From Pseudomonas haemolytica (GTDB lineage Bacteria; Pseudomonadota; Gammaproteobacteria; Pseudomonadales; Pseudomonadaceae): a DNA stretch of 64,000 nucleotides. The notes beneath the pieces were generated by a model. That model was not told the DNA's origin and ran no database searches. It saw only the letters and a program-made list of their open reading frames with translations. The stretch spans positions 620,001-684,000 of the forward strand of contig NZ_VOIW01000003.1 of NCBI RefSeq assembly GCF_009659625.1. The letters run 5' to 3'. Every line of letters starts with the position of its first letter. Positions within the stretch are counted from its first letter, which is position 1. The translations under genes and the position numbers were made by a program. Below, piece by piece: positions 9,150-17,776 of the stretch.

Positions 9150-9367
9150 TGCGCCGTCTCATATCAGGTGATGCGGAATTCTGGCTCAAGCGTAAGACAA
9201 AGAACAGCCGCCCGTCAGACCTGTCTTGGCAGCCTTTGTCGCGGATTGACGCTTTCGGCAATTCCCCTGTCGTTTTTGCACCCGGCTCCGTCGGTCCCTG
9301 GGCATATGCTGGCCCCAAAGCGCCGGCACACGATTCGGCGCATGAATCGCCAATAAGGGGACGCCTG
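9150..9367 (+). promoter_or_regulatory. Upstream region of the dimethylglycine operon
   Basis: 218 bp separating the LprI-like gene from the dipeptidase-like gene. It contains several TGTC words (near 9222, 9238 and 9268) that could be AraC-family half-sites; GbdR regulates the orthologous operon in P. aeruginosa. No definite promoter hexamers were assigned. Confidence 0.4.
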
Positions 9368-10345
9368 ATGAGCCCAGCCGAACTGCACGCCGACAGCATC
9401 GTTATCGACGGGCTGATCATTGCCAAGTGGAATCGCGACCTGTTCGAAGACATGCGCAAAGGCGGCCTCACTGCTGCCAACTGCACCGTGTCGGTGTGGG
9501 AAGGGTTCCAGGCCACCATTAACAATATTGTGGCCAGCCAGACCCTGATCCGTGAGAACAGCGACCTGGTAATCCCGGTGAAAACCACCGCGGATATCCG
9601 CAAAGCCAAAGAGCAAGGCAAGACCGGCATCATCTTCGGCTTCCAGAATGCCCATGCCTTTGAAGACCAACTCGGCTATGTGGAGATCTTCAAGCAGCTC
9701 GGCGTGGGTGTGGTGCAGATGTGCTACAACACCCAGAATCTGGTGGGCACCGGTTGCTATGAACGCGATGGCGGCCTGTCGGGTTTCGGTCGCGAGATTG
9801 TCGGTGAGATGAACCGCGTGGGCATCATGTGCGACCTGTCTCATGTCGGCTCCAAAACCTCCGAAGAGGTGATCCTCGAATCGAAAAAACCGGTGTGCTA
9901 CTCCCACTGCCTGCCCTCGGGCCTTAAAGAGCACCCGCGCAACAAGTCCGATGAAGAACTCAAGTTCATCGCCGACCACGGCGGTTTTGTCGGCGTGACC
10001 ATGTTCGCGCCGTTCCTGGCCAAGGGCATCGACTCGACCATCGACGACTACGCCGAAGCCATCGAATACACCATGAACATCGTCGGCGAAGACGCCATCG
10101 GCATCGGCACCGACTTCACCCAGGGGCATGGCCAGGATTTCTTCGAAATGCTCACCCATGACAAGGGCTACGCCCGCCGCCTGACCAGCTTCGGCAAGAT
10201 CATCAACCCCCTGGGCATTCGCACCGTGGGCGAGTTCCCCAACCTCACCGAGACATTGCTCAAGCGCGGCCACAGCGAGCGCGTGGTGCGCAAGATCATG
10301 GGCGAGAACTGGGTCAACGTCTTGAAGGACGTTTGGGGCGAATAA
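9368..10345 (+). CDS. Membrane dipeptidase (peptidase M19) family protein with altered metal site
   Basis: A 325-aa M19-family TIM barrel, orthologous by context to PAO1 PA5396. The start at 9368 has an AAGGGG Shine-Dalgarno; the longer open frame upstream is non-coding. Two conserved histidines are present (DLSH159, SH180) and the IGTDF segment retains the family aspartate. The usual N-terminal HxD ligands are replaced (D14-G-L-I-I) and the bridging glutamate appears as Q93 in FGFQNAHAF. It may therefore not be a classical zinc dipeptidase. It leads the operon to etfB and is expressed with dimethylglycine demethylase, so a role on a betaine-related amide or peptide is possible. Confidence 0.8.
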   Translation: MSPAELHADSIVIDGLIIAKWNRDLFEDMRKGGLTAANCTVSVWEGFQATINNIVASQTLIRENSDLVIPVKTTADIRKAKEQGKTGIIFGFQNAHAFEDQLGYVEIFKQLGVGVVQMCYNTQNLVGTGCYERDGGLSGFGREIVGEMNRVGIMCDLSHVGSKTSEEVILESKKPVCYSHCLPSGLKEHPRNKSDEELKFIADHGGFVGVTMFAPFLAKGIDSTIDDYAEAIEYTMNIVGEDAIGIGTDFTQGHGQDFFEMLTHDKGYARRLTSFGKIINPLGIRTVGEFPNLTETLLKRGHSERVVRKIMGENWVNVLKDVWGE

Positions 10346-10397
10346 GCCAAGTACCCTCGGGCAACACCACAACGAATTTTTCTGGAGTTAAGTTTCC

Positions 10398-10928
10398 ATG
10401 GCCAAGATCGCCCCGCAATTGCCTATCGAAGTCGACAGCGAAACCGGTGTCTGGACGTCCGACGCCCTGCCAATGCTGTACGTGCCGCGGCATTTCTTCG
10501 TCAATAACCACATGGGCATCGAAGAAGTACTGGGTGCCGACGCCTATGCCGAAATCCTCTACAAGGCGGGCTACAAATCCGCCTGGCACTGGTGTGAAAA
10601 GGAAGCTGAATGCCACGGCCTGGAAGGTGTCGCGGTATTCGAGCACTACATGAAACGCCTGTCGCAACGCGGCTGGGGGCTGTTCAAGATCCAGGACATC
10701 GACCTCGACAAAGGCACCGCCAGCGTCAAGTTGGAACACTCGGCCTTCGTCTATGTGTACGGCAAGGTCGGGCGCAAGGTCGACTACATGTTCACCGGCT
10801 GGTTTGCCGGCGCCATGGACCAGATTCTGCAAGCGCGCGGCAGCCAGATTCGCACCGTCGCCGAGCAAGTCTACGGCGGCTCCGAAGAAGGCCACGACGA
10901 CGGCCTGTTCACCGTCAAGCCGTTGTAA
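10398..10928 (+). CDS. DUF5943 protein of the dimethylglycine operon
   Basis: A 176-aa cytosolic protein corresponding to PAO1 PA5397. The segment AGYKSAWHWCEKEAECHG followed by a YVYGKVG...DYMFTGWFAGAM core resembles the 4-vinyl-reductase (V4R) type small-molecule-binding fold. It lies 52 nt after the dipeptidase-like gene and 16 nt before dgcA, so it is surely co-transcribed. Its role in betaine catabolism is unknown; a chaperone or cofactor-handling partner of DgcAB is an inference only. Confidence 0.75.
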   Translation: MAKIAPQLPIEVDSETGVWTSDALPMLYVPRHFFVNNHMGIEEVLGADAYAEILYKAGYKSAWHWCEKEAECHGLEGVAVFEHYMKRLSQRGWGLFKIQDIDLDKGTASVKLEHSAFVYVYGKVGRKVDYMFTGWFAGAMDQILQARGSQIRTVAEQVYGGSEEGHDDGLFTVKPL

Positions 10929-10944
10929 GTCGAGGAACCCAGTC

Positions 10945-13005
10945 ATGGCTTTCGAAGCAATGTTCGCGCCGATCCAGATCGGCAAACTGACCATCCGCAA
11001 CCGCGTGCTCAGTACCGCCCACGCCGAGGTGTATGCCACCGACGGCGGCATGACCACCGACCGCTATGTGAAGTACTACGAAGAGAAAGCCAAGGGCGGC
11101 ATCGGCCTGGCGATCTGCGGCGGCTCCTCGGTGGTGGCCATCGACAGCCCCCAGGAGTGGTGGAGCTCAGTGAACCTGTCCACCGATCGCATCATCCCGC
11201 ACTTCCAGAACCTGGCCGACGCCATGCACAAGCATGGCGCCAAGATCATGATCCAGATTACCCACATGGGTCGGCGCTCGCGCTGGGACGGCTTCAACTG
11301 GCCGACGCTGATGTCGCCGTCCGGCGTACGTGAGCCCGTGCACCGCGCCACCTGCAAGACCATCGAGCCGGAAGAAATCTGGCGCGTGATCGGCAATTAC
11401 GCCCAGGCTGCGCGTCGGGCCAAAGCCGGTGGCCTGGACGGTGTGGAACTGTCCGCGGTGCACCAGCACATGATCGACCAGTTCTGGAGCCCGAGGGTCA
11501 ACAAGCGTACTGACGAATGGGGCGGCACCTTCGAAGGCCGCATGAAGTTCGGCCTGGAAGTGCTCAAAGCCGTGCGCACCGAGGTCGGTGATGACTTCTG
11601 CGTGGGTATGCGCCTGTGCGGGGATGAGTTCCATCCGGACGGCCTGTCCCACGAGGACATGAAGCAGATCGCCAAGTATTACGACGACACCGGCATGCTC
11701 GATTTCATCGGTGTGGTGGGCTCGGGTTGCGACACCCACAACACCCTGGCCAACGTGATCCCCAATATGAGTTACCCGCCGGAGCCATTCCTGCACCTGG
11801 CGGCCGGTATCAAGGAAGTGGTCAAGGTCCCGGTGCTGCATGCGCAGAACATCAAGGACCCGAACCAGGCCACGCGCATTCTCGAAGGCGGCTATGTGGA
11901 CATGGTCGGCATGACCCGTGCGCATATTGCCGACCCGCACTTGATCGCCAAGATCAAGATGGGCCAGATCGATCAGATCAAGCAGTGCGTCGGCGCCAAC
12001 TATTGCATCGACCGCCAGTACCAGGGCCTGGATGTGCTGTGCATCCAGAACGCCGCGACCTCGCGTGAATACATGGGCGTGCCGCACATCATCGAAAAGT
12101 CCACCGGGCCCAAGCGCAAGGTGGTTGTGGTCGGTGCCGGCCCGGCCGGGATGGAAGCCGCACGCGTGGCTGCCGAACGTGGCCACGACGTGACCCTGTT
12201 CGAGAAGAAAGAATTTATCGGCGGGCAGATCACCACCGCCTCCAAAGCCCCGCAACGGGACCAGATCGCCGGTATCACCCGCTGGTTCCAGCTGGAGCTG
12301 GCGCGCTTGAAAGTCGACCTGCGCCTGGGCGTGGCCGCCGATGCCGAGACCATCCTGGATCTGCGTCCGGACGTGGTGGTGCTGGCGGTCGGCGGGCATC
12401 CGTTTATCGAGCAGAACGAACATTGGGGCGCCGCCGAAGGCTTGGTAGTGAGCAGTTGGGATGTGCTCGACGGCAAAGTCGCGCCGGGCAAGAACGTGCT
12501 GGTGTACGACACCATCTGCGAGTTCACCGGCATGTCGGTGGCGGACTTCCTGGCCGACAAAGGCAGCCAGGTGGAGATCGTCACCGACGACATCAAGCCG
12601 GGCGTGGCGATTGGCGGTACGTCGTTCCCGACCTACTACCGCAGCATGTACCCCAAGGAAGTGATCATGACCGGCGACATGATGCTGGAAAAGGTCTACC
12701 GCGAGGGCGACAAGCTGGTAGCGGTGCTGGAGAACGAATACACCGGCGCCAAAGAAGAGCGGGTGGTCGACCAGGTGGTGGTGGAGAACGGCGTGCGTCC
12801 GGACGAGGCCATCTACTACGGGCTCAAGGAAGGCTCGCGCAACAAGGGCCAGATTGACGTAGAGGCGCTGTTTGCGATCAAGCCGCAGCCGTGCCTGAGC
12901 GAGGCGGGTGACGGGTATTTGCTGTTCCGCATTGGCGACTGTGTGGCGCAGCGTAATACCCATGCTGCGATCTATGACGCCCTGCGCCTTTGCAAAGACT
13001 TTTGA
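10945..13005 (+). CDS. dgcA: DgcA, dimethylglycine demethylase flavoprotein subunit
   Basis: A 686-aa two-part flavoenzyme: an Old Yellow Enzyme-like TIM barrel at about residues 1-345, an iron-sulfur cysteine cluster, then an FAD/NAD(P)-type Rossmann domain starting at about 391 (VVVVGAGPAGMEAA). It resembles 2,4-dienoyl-CoA reductase and trimethylamine dehydrogenase. The cluster region shows C348, C354 and C366 but alanine where a fourth cysteine is usual. With DgcB and the ETF-like pair it converts dimethylglycine to sarcosine. The start follows an AGGAA Shine-Dalgarno. Confidence 0.9.
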   Translation: MAFEAMFAPIQIGKLTIRNRVLSTAHAEVYATDGGMTTDRYVKYYEEKAKGGIGLAICGGSSVVAIDSPQEWWSSVNLSTDRIIPHFQNLADAMHKHGAKIMIQITHMGRRSRWDGFNWPTLMSPSGVREPVHRATCKTIEPEEIWRVIGNYAQAARRAKAGGLDGVELSAVHQHMIDQFWSPRVNKRTDEWGGTFEGRMKFGLEVLKAVRTEVGDDFCVGMRLCGDEFHPDGLSHEDMKQIAKYYDDTGMLDFIGVVGSGCDTHNTLANVIPNMSYPPEPFLHLAAGIKEVVKVPVLHAQNIKDPNQATRILEGGYVDMVGMTRAHIADPHLIAKIKMGQIDQIKQCVGANYCIDRQYQGLDVLCIQNAATSREYMGVPHIIEKSTGPKRKVVVVGAGPAGMEAARVAAERGHDVTLFEKKEFIGGQITTASKAPQRDQIAGITRWFQLELARLKVDLRLGVAADAETILDLRPDVVVLAVGGHPFIEQNEHWGAAEGLVVSSWDVLDGKVAPGKNVLVYDTICEFTGMSVADFLADKGSQVEIVTDDIKPGVAIGGTSFPTYYRSMYPKEVIMTGDMMLEKVYREGDKLVAVLENEYTGAKEERVVDQVVVENGVRPDEAIYYGLKEGSRNKGQIDVEALFAIKPQPCLSEAGDGYLLFRIGDCVAQRNTHAAIYDALRLCKDF

Positions 13006-13023
13006 TGAGGTGAACTCGGTCAA

Positions 13024-13053
13024 ATGTGGGAGGGAGCAAGCCCCCTCCCACAT
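13024..13053. repeat. REP palindrome between dgcA and dgcB
   Basis: A 30-bp near-perfect palindrome (ATGTGGGAGGGAGC, AA, GCCCCCTCCCACAT; one mismatch) within the 95-nt gap of the dgcA-dgcB transcript. It probably forms an mRNA hairpin that changes the stability of the two halves. Confidence 0.85.
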
Positions 13054-13100
13054 TCAGGCCAGTTTCACAGTAGACCTGTGCGGTCTGTGGGAGCTTCACC

Positions 13101-15056
13101 ATGTTGAACACCTTGCTGCCTATTCTCTTGTTTGCCGCCCTGGGCCTTGCCGTCCTCGGCGCGCTGCGGCGCGTCATGATGTGGCGCCGTGGTCGCGCGT
13201 CCAAGGTCGACCTGCTGGGCGGCCTTTTAGCCATGCCCAAGCGCTACATGGTCGACCTGCACCACGTAGTCGCCCGCGACAAATACATTGCCAACACCCA
13301 CGTCGCTACCGCCCTGGGCTTTGTGCTGTCGGCGTTGCTGGCGATTCTGGTGCATGGTTTCGGCCTGCAGAACCGTATCCTCGGCTATGCCTTGTTGTTG
13401 GCCTCGGTGCTGATGTTTGTCGGTGCCACGTTCGTCTATCTGCGCCGTCGTAACCCGCCGGCGCGCCTGTCGAAAGGCCCGTGGATGCGCCTGCCGAAAA
13501 GCCTGATGGCGTTCTCGGTGAGCTTCTTTCTGGTGACCTTGCCGGTGGCCGGGATTCTGCCGGCGGATCTCGGCGGCTGGCTGCTCGCTGCGCTGCTGAG
13601 CGCGGGCGTGTTGTGGGGCGTGTCCGAGATGTTTTTCGGCATGACCTGGGGCGGGCCGATGAAGCACGCCTTTGCCGGCGCCCTGCACCTGGCCTGGCAC
13701 CGCCGCGCCGAGCGCTTTGGAGGTGGCCGTTCCACCGGTTTGAAACCTCTGGACCTGAGCGACAAAACGGCACCGCTGGGTGTGGAAAAACCCAAGGATT
13801 TCACCTGGAACCAACTGCTCGGCTTCGACGCCTGCGTGCAATGCGGCAAGTGCGAAGCGGCGTGCCCGGCGTTCGCTGCCGGCCAGCCGCTGAACCCGAA
13901 AAAACTCATTCAGGATATGGTGGTCGGCCTGGCCGGCGGCACGGATGCCAAGTTCGCCGGCAGCCCGTATCCATCTATTAACGGCGGCGGCAAACCGATC
14001 GGCGAACATAGCGGCAACCCGCACCAGCCCATCGTCAACGGCCTGGTGGACGCCGAGACCCTGTGGTCGTGCACCACTTGCCGCGCCTGCGTGGAAGAGT
14101 GCCCGATGATGATCGAGCACGTGGACGCCATCGTCGACATGCGCCGCCACCTTACCCTGGAGAAAGGCGCCACGCCGAACAAGGGCGCTGAAGTCCTGGA
14201 AAACCTGATCGCCACCGACAACCCGGGCGGCTTTGCACCGGGTGGCCGGCTGAACTGGGCGGCGGATCTGAACCTGCCGCTGCTCAGCGACAAGGGCAGT
14301 TGCGAAGTGCTGTTCTGGGTCGGTGACGGCGCCTTTGACATGCGCAACCAACGCACCCTTCGCGCGTTCGTCAAAGTGCTGAAAGCGGCCAAGGTCGATT
14401 TCGCGGTACTCGGCCTGGAGGAGCGCGACAGCGGTGACGTTGCGCGGCGCTTGGGCGATGAAGCGACCTTCCAACTGCTGGCCACGCGCAATATCCAGAC
14501 CCTGGCCAAGTACAGTTTCAAGCGCATCGTCACCTGCGACCCTCACAGTTTCCATGTGCTGAAAAACGAGTATGGCGCCTTCAACGGCAATTACCTGGTG
14601 CAGCACCACAGCACCTTCATGGCCGAGCTGATCGGCGACGGCGCGTTGAACCTGGGCCAACACAAAGGCAACAGCGTGACCTATCACGACCCTTGTTATC
14701 TGGGCCGCTACAACGGCGAATACGAGGCGCCACGCCAAGTACTACGGGCGCTGGGGATCGAGGTCAAGGAGATGCAACGTTCCGGTTTCCGCTCGCGTTG
14801 CTGCGGTGGCGGTGGCGGCGCGCCGATTACCGACATCCCCGGCAAGCAACGTATTCCCGATATGCGCATGGACGACATCCGCGAAACCGGTGCCGAGCTG
14901 GTGGCCGTGGGTTGCCCGCAATGTACGGCGATGCTTGAGGGTGTGGTCGAACCTCGGCCTTTGATCAAGGACATCGCCGAGTTGGTGGCCGATGCTTTGC
15001 TGGAAGACCCCACGCCGGCTAAAGCGCCTAAACGTGAACCTGCGGAGGTGCACTGA
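13101..15056 (+). CDS. dgcB: DgcB, dimethylglycine demethylase iron-sulfur membrane subunit
   Basis: A 651-aa membrane-anchored electron-transfer subunit. It has several N-terminal hydrophobic segments (up to about residue 190), two ferredoxin-type [4Fe-4S] motifs (CVQCGKCEAACP and CTTCRACVEECP), and two C-terminal CCG-type (heterodisulfide-reductase-like) motifs (HDPCYLGRYNG and RSRCCGGGGG). This suits passing electrons from DgcA/ETF to the quinone pool. It is downstream of dgcA and overlaps the etfA-like gene by 1 nt. Alternative iron-sulfur oxidoreductase roles are unlikely given the operon. Confidence 0.88.
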   Translation: MLNTLLPILLFAALGLAVLGALRRVMMWRRGRASKVDLLGGLLAMPKRYMVDLHHVVARDKYIANTHVATALGFVLSALLAILVHGFGLQNRILGYALLLASVLMFVGATFVYLRRRNPPARLSKGPWMRLPKSLMAFSVSFFLVTLPVAGILPADLGGWLLAALLSAGVLWGVSEMFFGMTWGGPMKHAFAGALHLAWHRRAERFGGGRSTGLKPLDLSDKTAPLGVEKPKDFTWNQLLGFDACVQCGKCEAACPAFAAGQPLNPKKLIQDMVVGLAGGTDAKFAGSPYPSINGGGKPIGEHSGNPHQPIVNGLVDAETLWSCTTCRACVEECPMMIEHVDAIVDMRRHLTLEKGATPNKGAEVLENLIATDNPGGFAPGGRLNWAADLNLPLLSDKGSCEVLFWVGDGAFDMRNQRTLRAFVKVLKAAKVDFAVLGLEERDSGDVARRLGDEATFQLLATRNIQTLAKYSFKRIVTCDPHSFHVLKNEYGAFNGNYLVQHHSTFMAELIGDGALNLGQHKGNSVTYHDPCYLGRYNGEYEAPRQVLRALGIEVKEMQRSGFRSRCCGGGGGAPITDIPGKQRIPDMRMDDIRETGAELVAVGCPQCTAMLEGVVEPRPLIKDIAELVADALLEDPTPAKAPKREPAEVH

Positions 15057-16276
15057 TGAGCGACATTATCCGCCGCGACCCACGGGCCGAATGGATCGCC
15101 CGTAATCGCCTGCACCCGCTGCATGCGGCCATGCAGCCGGTACAACACAGTTGGATGGGCCCTAACGGGATCATCCGCAAGAACGTGCATGGTGTCGGTT
15201 TTATCGGCCCCAACGGCATCAAGCGTATTGATCGCAGTGGTGCCCAGCAGGGCGGTGCGGCCAAGCGTACGGCGGCAGTAGAGGTGCAACTGCCGCTGCA
15301 TCAGGTGCCGGCGCCCGCGTTCTACATCAACGTGGTGCCGGACATGGTCGGTGGCCGCTTGAGCAACCACGACCGTGACCTGCTTGGCCTGGCGCGGCAA
15401 CTGGCCGGCAGCGACGGCGCGGTGCTGGCGGTGGTGTTTGGCGAGCACAAGGAAACGGCGTTTGCCACAGCGGGCGTTGATCGCTTGTTGGTGCTGGAAG
15501 GCCATGAGTTCGACGGTTATTCACCGGAGCAGCGGGTACAGGGTTTGCGGGCTGTGGATAACCAGTTCAGCCCGCGCCACTGGCTGCTGCCGGACAGCCG
15601 CAGCGGTGGTGGCGAGCTGGGCCGACGCTTTGCCGCCAGCCTGAAGGAACGCCCGGCTACGCGGGTATGGCAAATCAAGGGCAATGAGTGCATCGGGCGT
15701 GCGGGTGCTGGCCAGGAAGACTTGGCCCGACCGCTGCCGCGCCTGGTTCTGGCGGCCGTCGAATGCGCCGAGCCGGTCAGCGAGACGCGCCATGAAGTGT
15801 TGCCTGTGCAGATATCCACAGCCCTGGCCCGCAGTTTGCCGCGTATCGAGGATCTCGGTGCGGTGGCAGTGGACCCGGCGGCGATTCCCATGGCCGAGGC
15901 CGAATTCATTTTCTCCGGCGGCAACGGCGTGACGGATTGGGCGCTGTTTCACCAGACCGCTGCGGCCTTGGGCGCTACCGAAGGCGCCTCACGGGTGGCA
16001 GTGGACGACGGTTTCATGGCCCGGGACCGCCAGGTCGGTGCCAGCGGCACCTGGGTCACGGCGCGGGTGTACGTGGCCGTGGGCATCTCCGGGGCGATCC
16101 AGCACCTGCAAGGCATCGGTGCCTGCGACAAGGTGGTGGCGATCAATCTCGACCCGGGCTGCGACATGATCAAGCGTGCCGACCTGTCAGTGATCGGCGA
16201 AAGCGCCGCGATACTGCAAGCCTTGATCACGGCGGTCGAGACCTACCGCAACGGCGCCAAGCGCGATGCAGCTTAA
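15056..16276 (+). CDS. Electron transfer flavoprotein alpha subunit-like protein
   Basis: A 406-aa EtfA-like protein with an extended N-terminus of about 75 residues before the ETF domain. The C-terminal FAD-binding half is well conserved (SGGNGVTDW, GASGTWVTARVYVAVGISGAIQHLQG, AINLDPG). The start ATG overlaps the dgcB stop by one base, indicating translational coupling. In this operon it likely receives electrons from the demethylase, as a dedicated copy separate from the housekeeping ETF. PAO1 counterpart: PA5400. Confidence 0.85.
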   Translation: MSDIIRRDPRAEWIARNRLHPLHAAMQPVQHSWMGPNGIIRKNVHGVGFIGPNGIKRIDRSGAQQGGAAKRTAAVEVQLPLHQVPAPAFYINVVPDMVGGRLSNHDRDLLGLARQLAGSDGAVLAVVFGEHKETAFATAGVDRLLVLEGHEFDGYSPEQRVQGLRAVDNQFSPRHWLLPDSRSGGGELGRRFAASLKERPATRVWQIKGNECIGRAGAGQEDLARPLPRLVLAAVECAEPVSETRHEVLPVQISTALARSLPRIEDLGAVAVDPAAIPMAEAEFIFSGGNGVTDWALFHQTAAALGATEGASRVAVDDGFMARDRQVGASGTWVTARVYVAVGISGAIQHLQGIGACDKVVAINLDPGCDMIKRADLSVIGESAAILQALITAVETYRNGAKRDAA

Positions 16277-16286
16277 GGATATGGCC

Positions 16287-17057
16287 ATGACGATCAATGT
16301 AATCAGCCTGGTGTCCATCGGCGCCCACCCTACCTCGGGGCGCCCACGGCGCGCCGAGCAGGACGCGCGCGCCGTCGAACTCGGCCTGCAACTGGCTGGG
16401 GATAAGTTGCAGGTGCTTCATGCTGGCAACATCGCCGAACCGACCCTGCGCAGCTACCTGGGCATGGGCCTGCCGCAGTTGCAGGTACTGGAGCAACCGC
16501 CAGGCTCCGATGCCTTGCCGGTACTGAATGAGTATCTGCGCGACGCCGGCGCCCAGGTGGTGCTCACCGGCAGTCAGGCGGAAACCGGAGAAGGCTCGGG
16601 CATGTTGCCGTTCCTGTTGGCCGAGCAATTGGGCTGGCCGCTGATTGTGGGGCTGGCCCAGGTGGAGTCCATCGAGGGCGGCGTGGCCCATGTGCTGCAG
16701 GCGTTGCCCCGTGGCCAGCGGCGGCGCTTGAAGGTGCGCCTGCCGTTTCTCGCCACGGTGGATAACGCCGCGCCCAAGCCACGCCAAAGTGCCTACGGCC
16801 CGGCGCAGCGGGGTGAGTTGGCGGCTCATGAAGTCGAGATTGAACAAGACGACTTATTCACAGGTGCGCTGCTGCAACCGGCCAAGCCCCGACCCAAGCG
16901 CCTCAAAGTGATCAAGGCCAAGAGCGGCGCCGACCGTATGAAGGCTGCAACGGCCAAGGCCAGTGGTGGCGGTGGGCAGGTGCTCAAGGGGTTGAGTGCC
17001 GAAGCCGGCGCCGAGGCCATCCTTAAGCTGCTCATAGAGGAAGGCGTCGTGCGCTGA
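16287..17057 (+). CDS. Electron transfer flavoprotein beta subunit-like protein
   Basis: A 256-aa EtfB-like adenine-nucleotide alpha-hydrolase-fold protein. The core (GAHPTSGRPRRAEQDARAVELGLQ..., LTGSQAETGEGSGMLPFLLAEQLG) fits ETF beta, though AMP-site residues are divergent. The start at 16287 was chosen because AAGGA at 16275-16279 is well spaced from it; an ATG 6 nt earlier is too close. It is 10 nt after the alpha subunit gene and ends the operon. The C-terminal 60 residues are basic and alanine-rich. Confidence 0.83.
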   Translation: MTINVISLVSIGAHPTSGRPRRAEQDARAVELGLQLAGDKLQVLHAGNIAEPTLRSYLGMGLPQLQVLEQPPGSDALPVLNEYLRDAGAQVVLTGSQAETGEGSGMLPFLLAEQLGWPLIVGLAQVESIEGGVAHVLQALPRGQRRRLKVRLPFLATVDNAAPKPRQSAYGPAQRGELAAHEVEIEQDDLFTGALLQPAKPRPKRLKVIKAKSGADRMKAATAKASGGGGQVLKGLSAEAGAEAILKLLIEEGVVR

Positions 17058-17681
17058 TTGTTTACCCACAATCCCTGTTGACCCGTCTGTGGATAACCTG
17101 TTCGCGGTTGTCCACAGCCCCTGTTTATCAAGCCCTACAGCCCTCTGTACAAAAAACAACCAGGCTAAGCTACGGTTTTTCCTTGGGTTTTCCCTCGTGG
17201 CCTGGATTAAGTTGCCCCCAAAGTCTGTTGGCGCTTCTGTGGATAAGATGTTCGCTATCAGCTACAGGCCATATACAACGGGGCTTCCAGAAGGTTGGTC
17301 AAGTTTTGATCAATTAGCGCTCTTTGCCGCTTTAAAATGCTGGATCGCCCGATTTATGAAGGTTTGGCGTGGTTTTCCACAGCATCGGCAGAGTTGCCCC
17401 CAAAGTCTGTTGGTGCATCTGTGGATAAGGTGTTCGCTTACCGCTGGAAGCCACGTTAATAAAGGTGTCCAAAGGTTTGATCAATAAATGATCAGCTGAG
17501 AATAAAATCCGGTCGTTCGAATAAGTCACGGATTTTCTTGATTTAATTTGGCTGCACGGCGTACTTGCCCACAATTGCTGTGGGTGGCTTTGTGGATAAG
17601 TTGTTGGGCATCGGCTGGAGGGTAGACTGCCAGCGGTGTGCGAGAGATCTGATCAAATATTAAGCAGTACCGAGATTTAAG
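17058..17681. repeat. Four diverged 46-50 bp repeats with DnaA-box sequences in a convergent gap
   Basis: No gene is evident between the etfB stop and the REPIN near gbcA. Four related units lie at 17059-17106, 17211-17256, 17393-17438 and 17564-17610. Each carries the word TGTGGATAA, a perfect DnaA-box complement, at 17088, 17238, 17420 and 17591, and most share GTTGCCCCCAAAGTCTGTTGG-like flanks. One-mismatch boxes in the opposite sense occur at 17108 and 17373. AT-rich tracts with TGATCA lie after units 2-4 (about 17308, 17477, 17650). Spacing of perfect boxes is 150-182 bp. Confidence 0.8.
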
Positions 17682-17771
17682 TGTGGGAGCGGGCTTGCTC
17701 GCGAAGGCTGAGTGTCAGTCAACAGATTCATCGACTGATCCACCGCTTTCGCGAGCAAGCCCGCTCCCACA
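17682..17771. repeat. REPIN (GCGGGCTTGCTCGCGA type)
   Basis: Inverted arms at 17682-17704 and 17749-17771 around a 44-nt centre, immediately 3' of gbcA. The seven T that follow on the plus strand may let it terminate plus-strand transcription coming from etfB. Confidence 0.85.
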
Positions 17772-17776
17772 TTTTT

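Noticed and set aside
11167..13053. A 628-codon minus-strand open frame
   Set aside because: It is antisense to dgcA and begins in a REP palindrome; composition is that of a shadow frame.
13227..14738. A 503-codon minus-strand open frame
   Set aside because: It is antisense to dgcB, which has clear Fe-S motifs; no independent coding signal.
17089..17487. A 132-codon plus-strand open frame across the repeat region
   Set aside because: It is built from the DnaA-box repeats, has no ribosome site or domain, and its peptide repeats simply reflect the DNA repeats.
17058..17681. CRISPR-like array
   Set aside because: Repeats are diverged and only four, spacers are 120-140 nt and unequal, and no cas genes are present.
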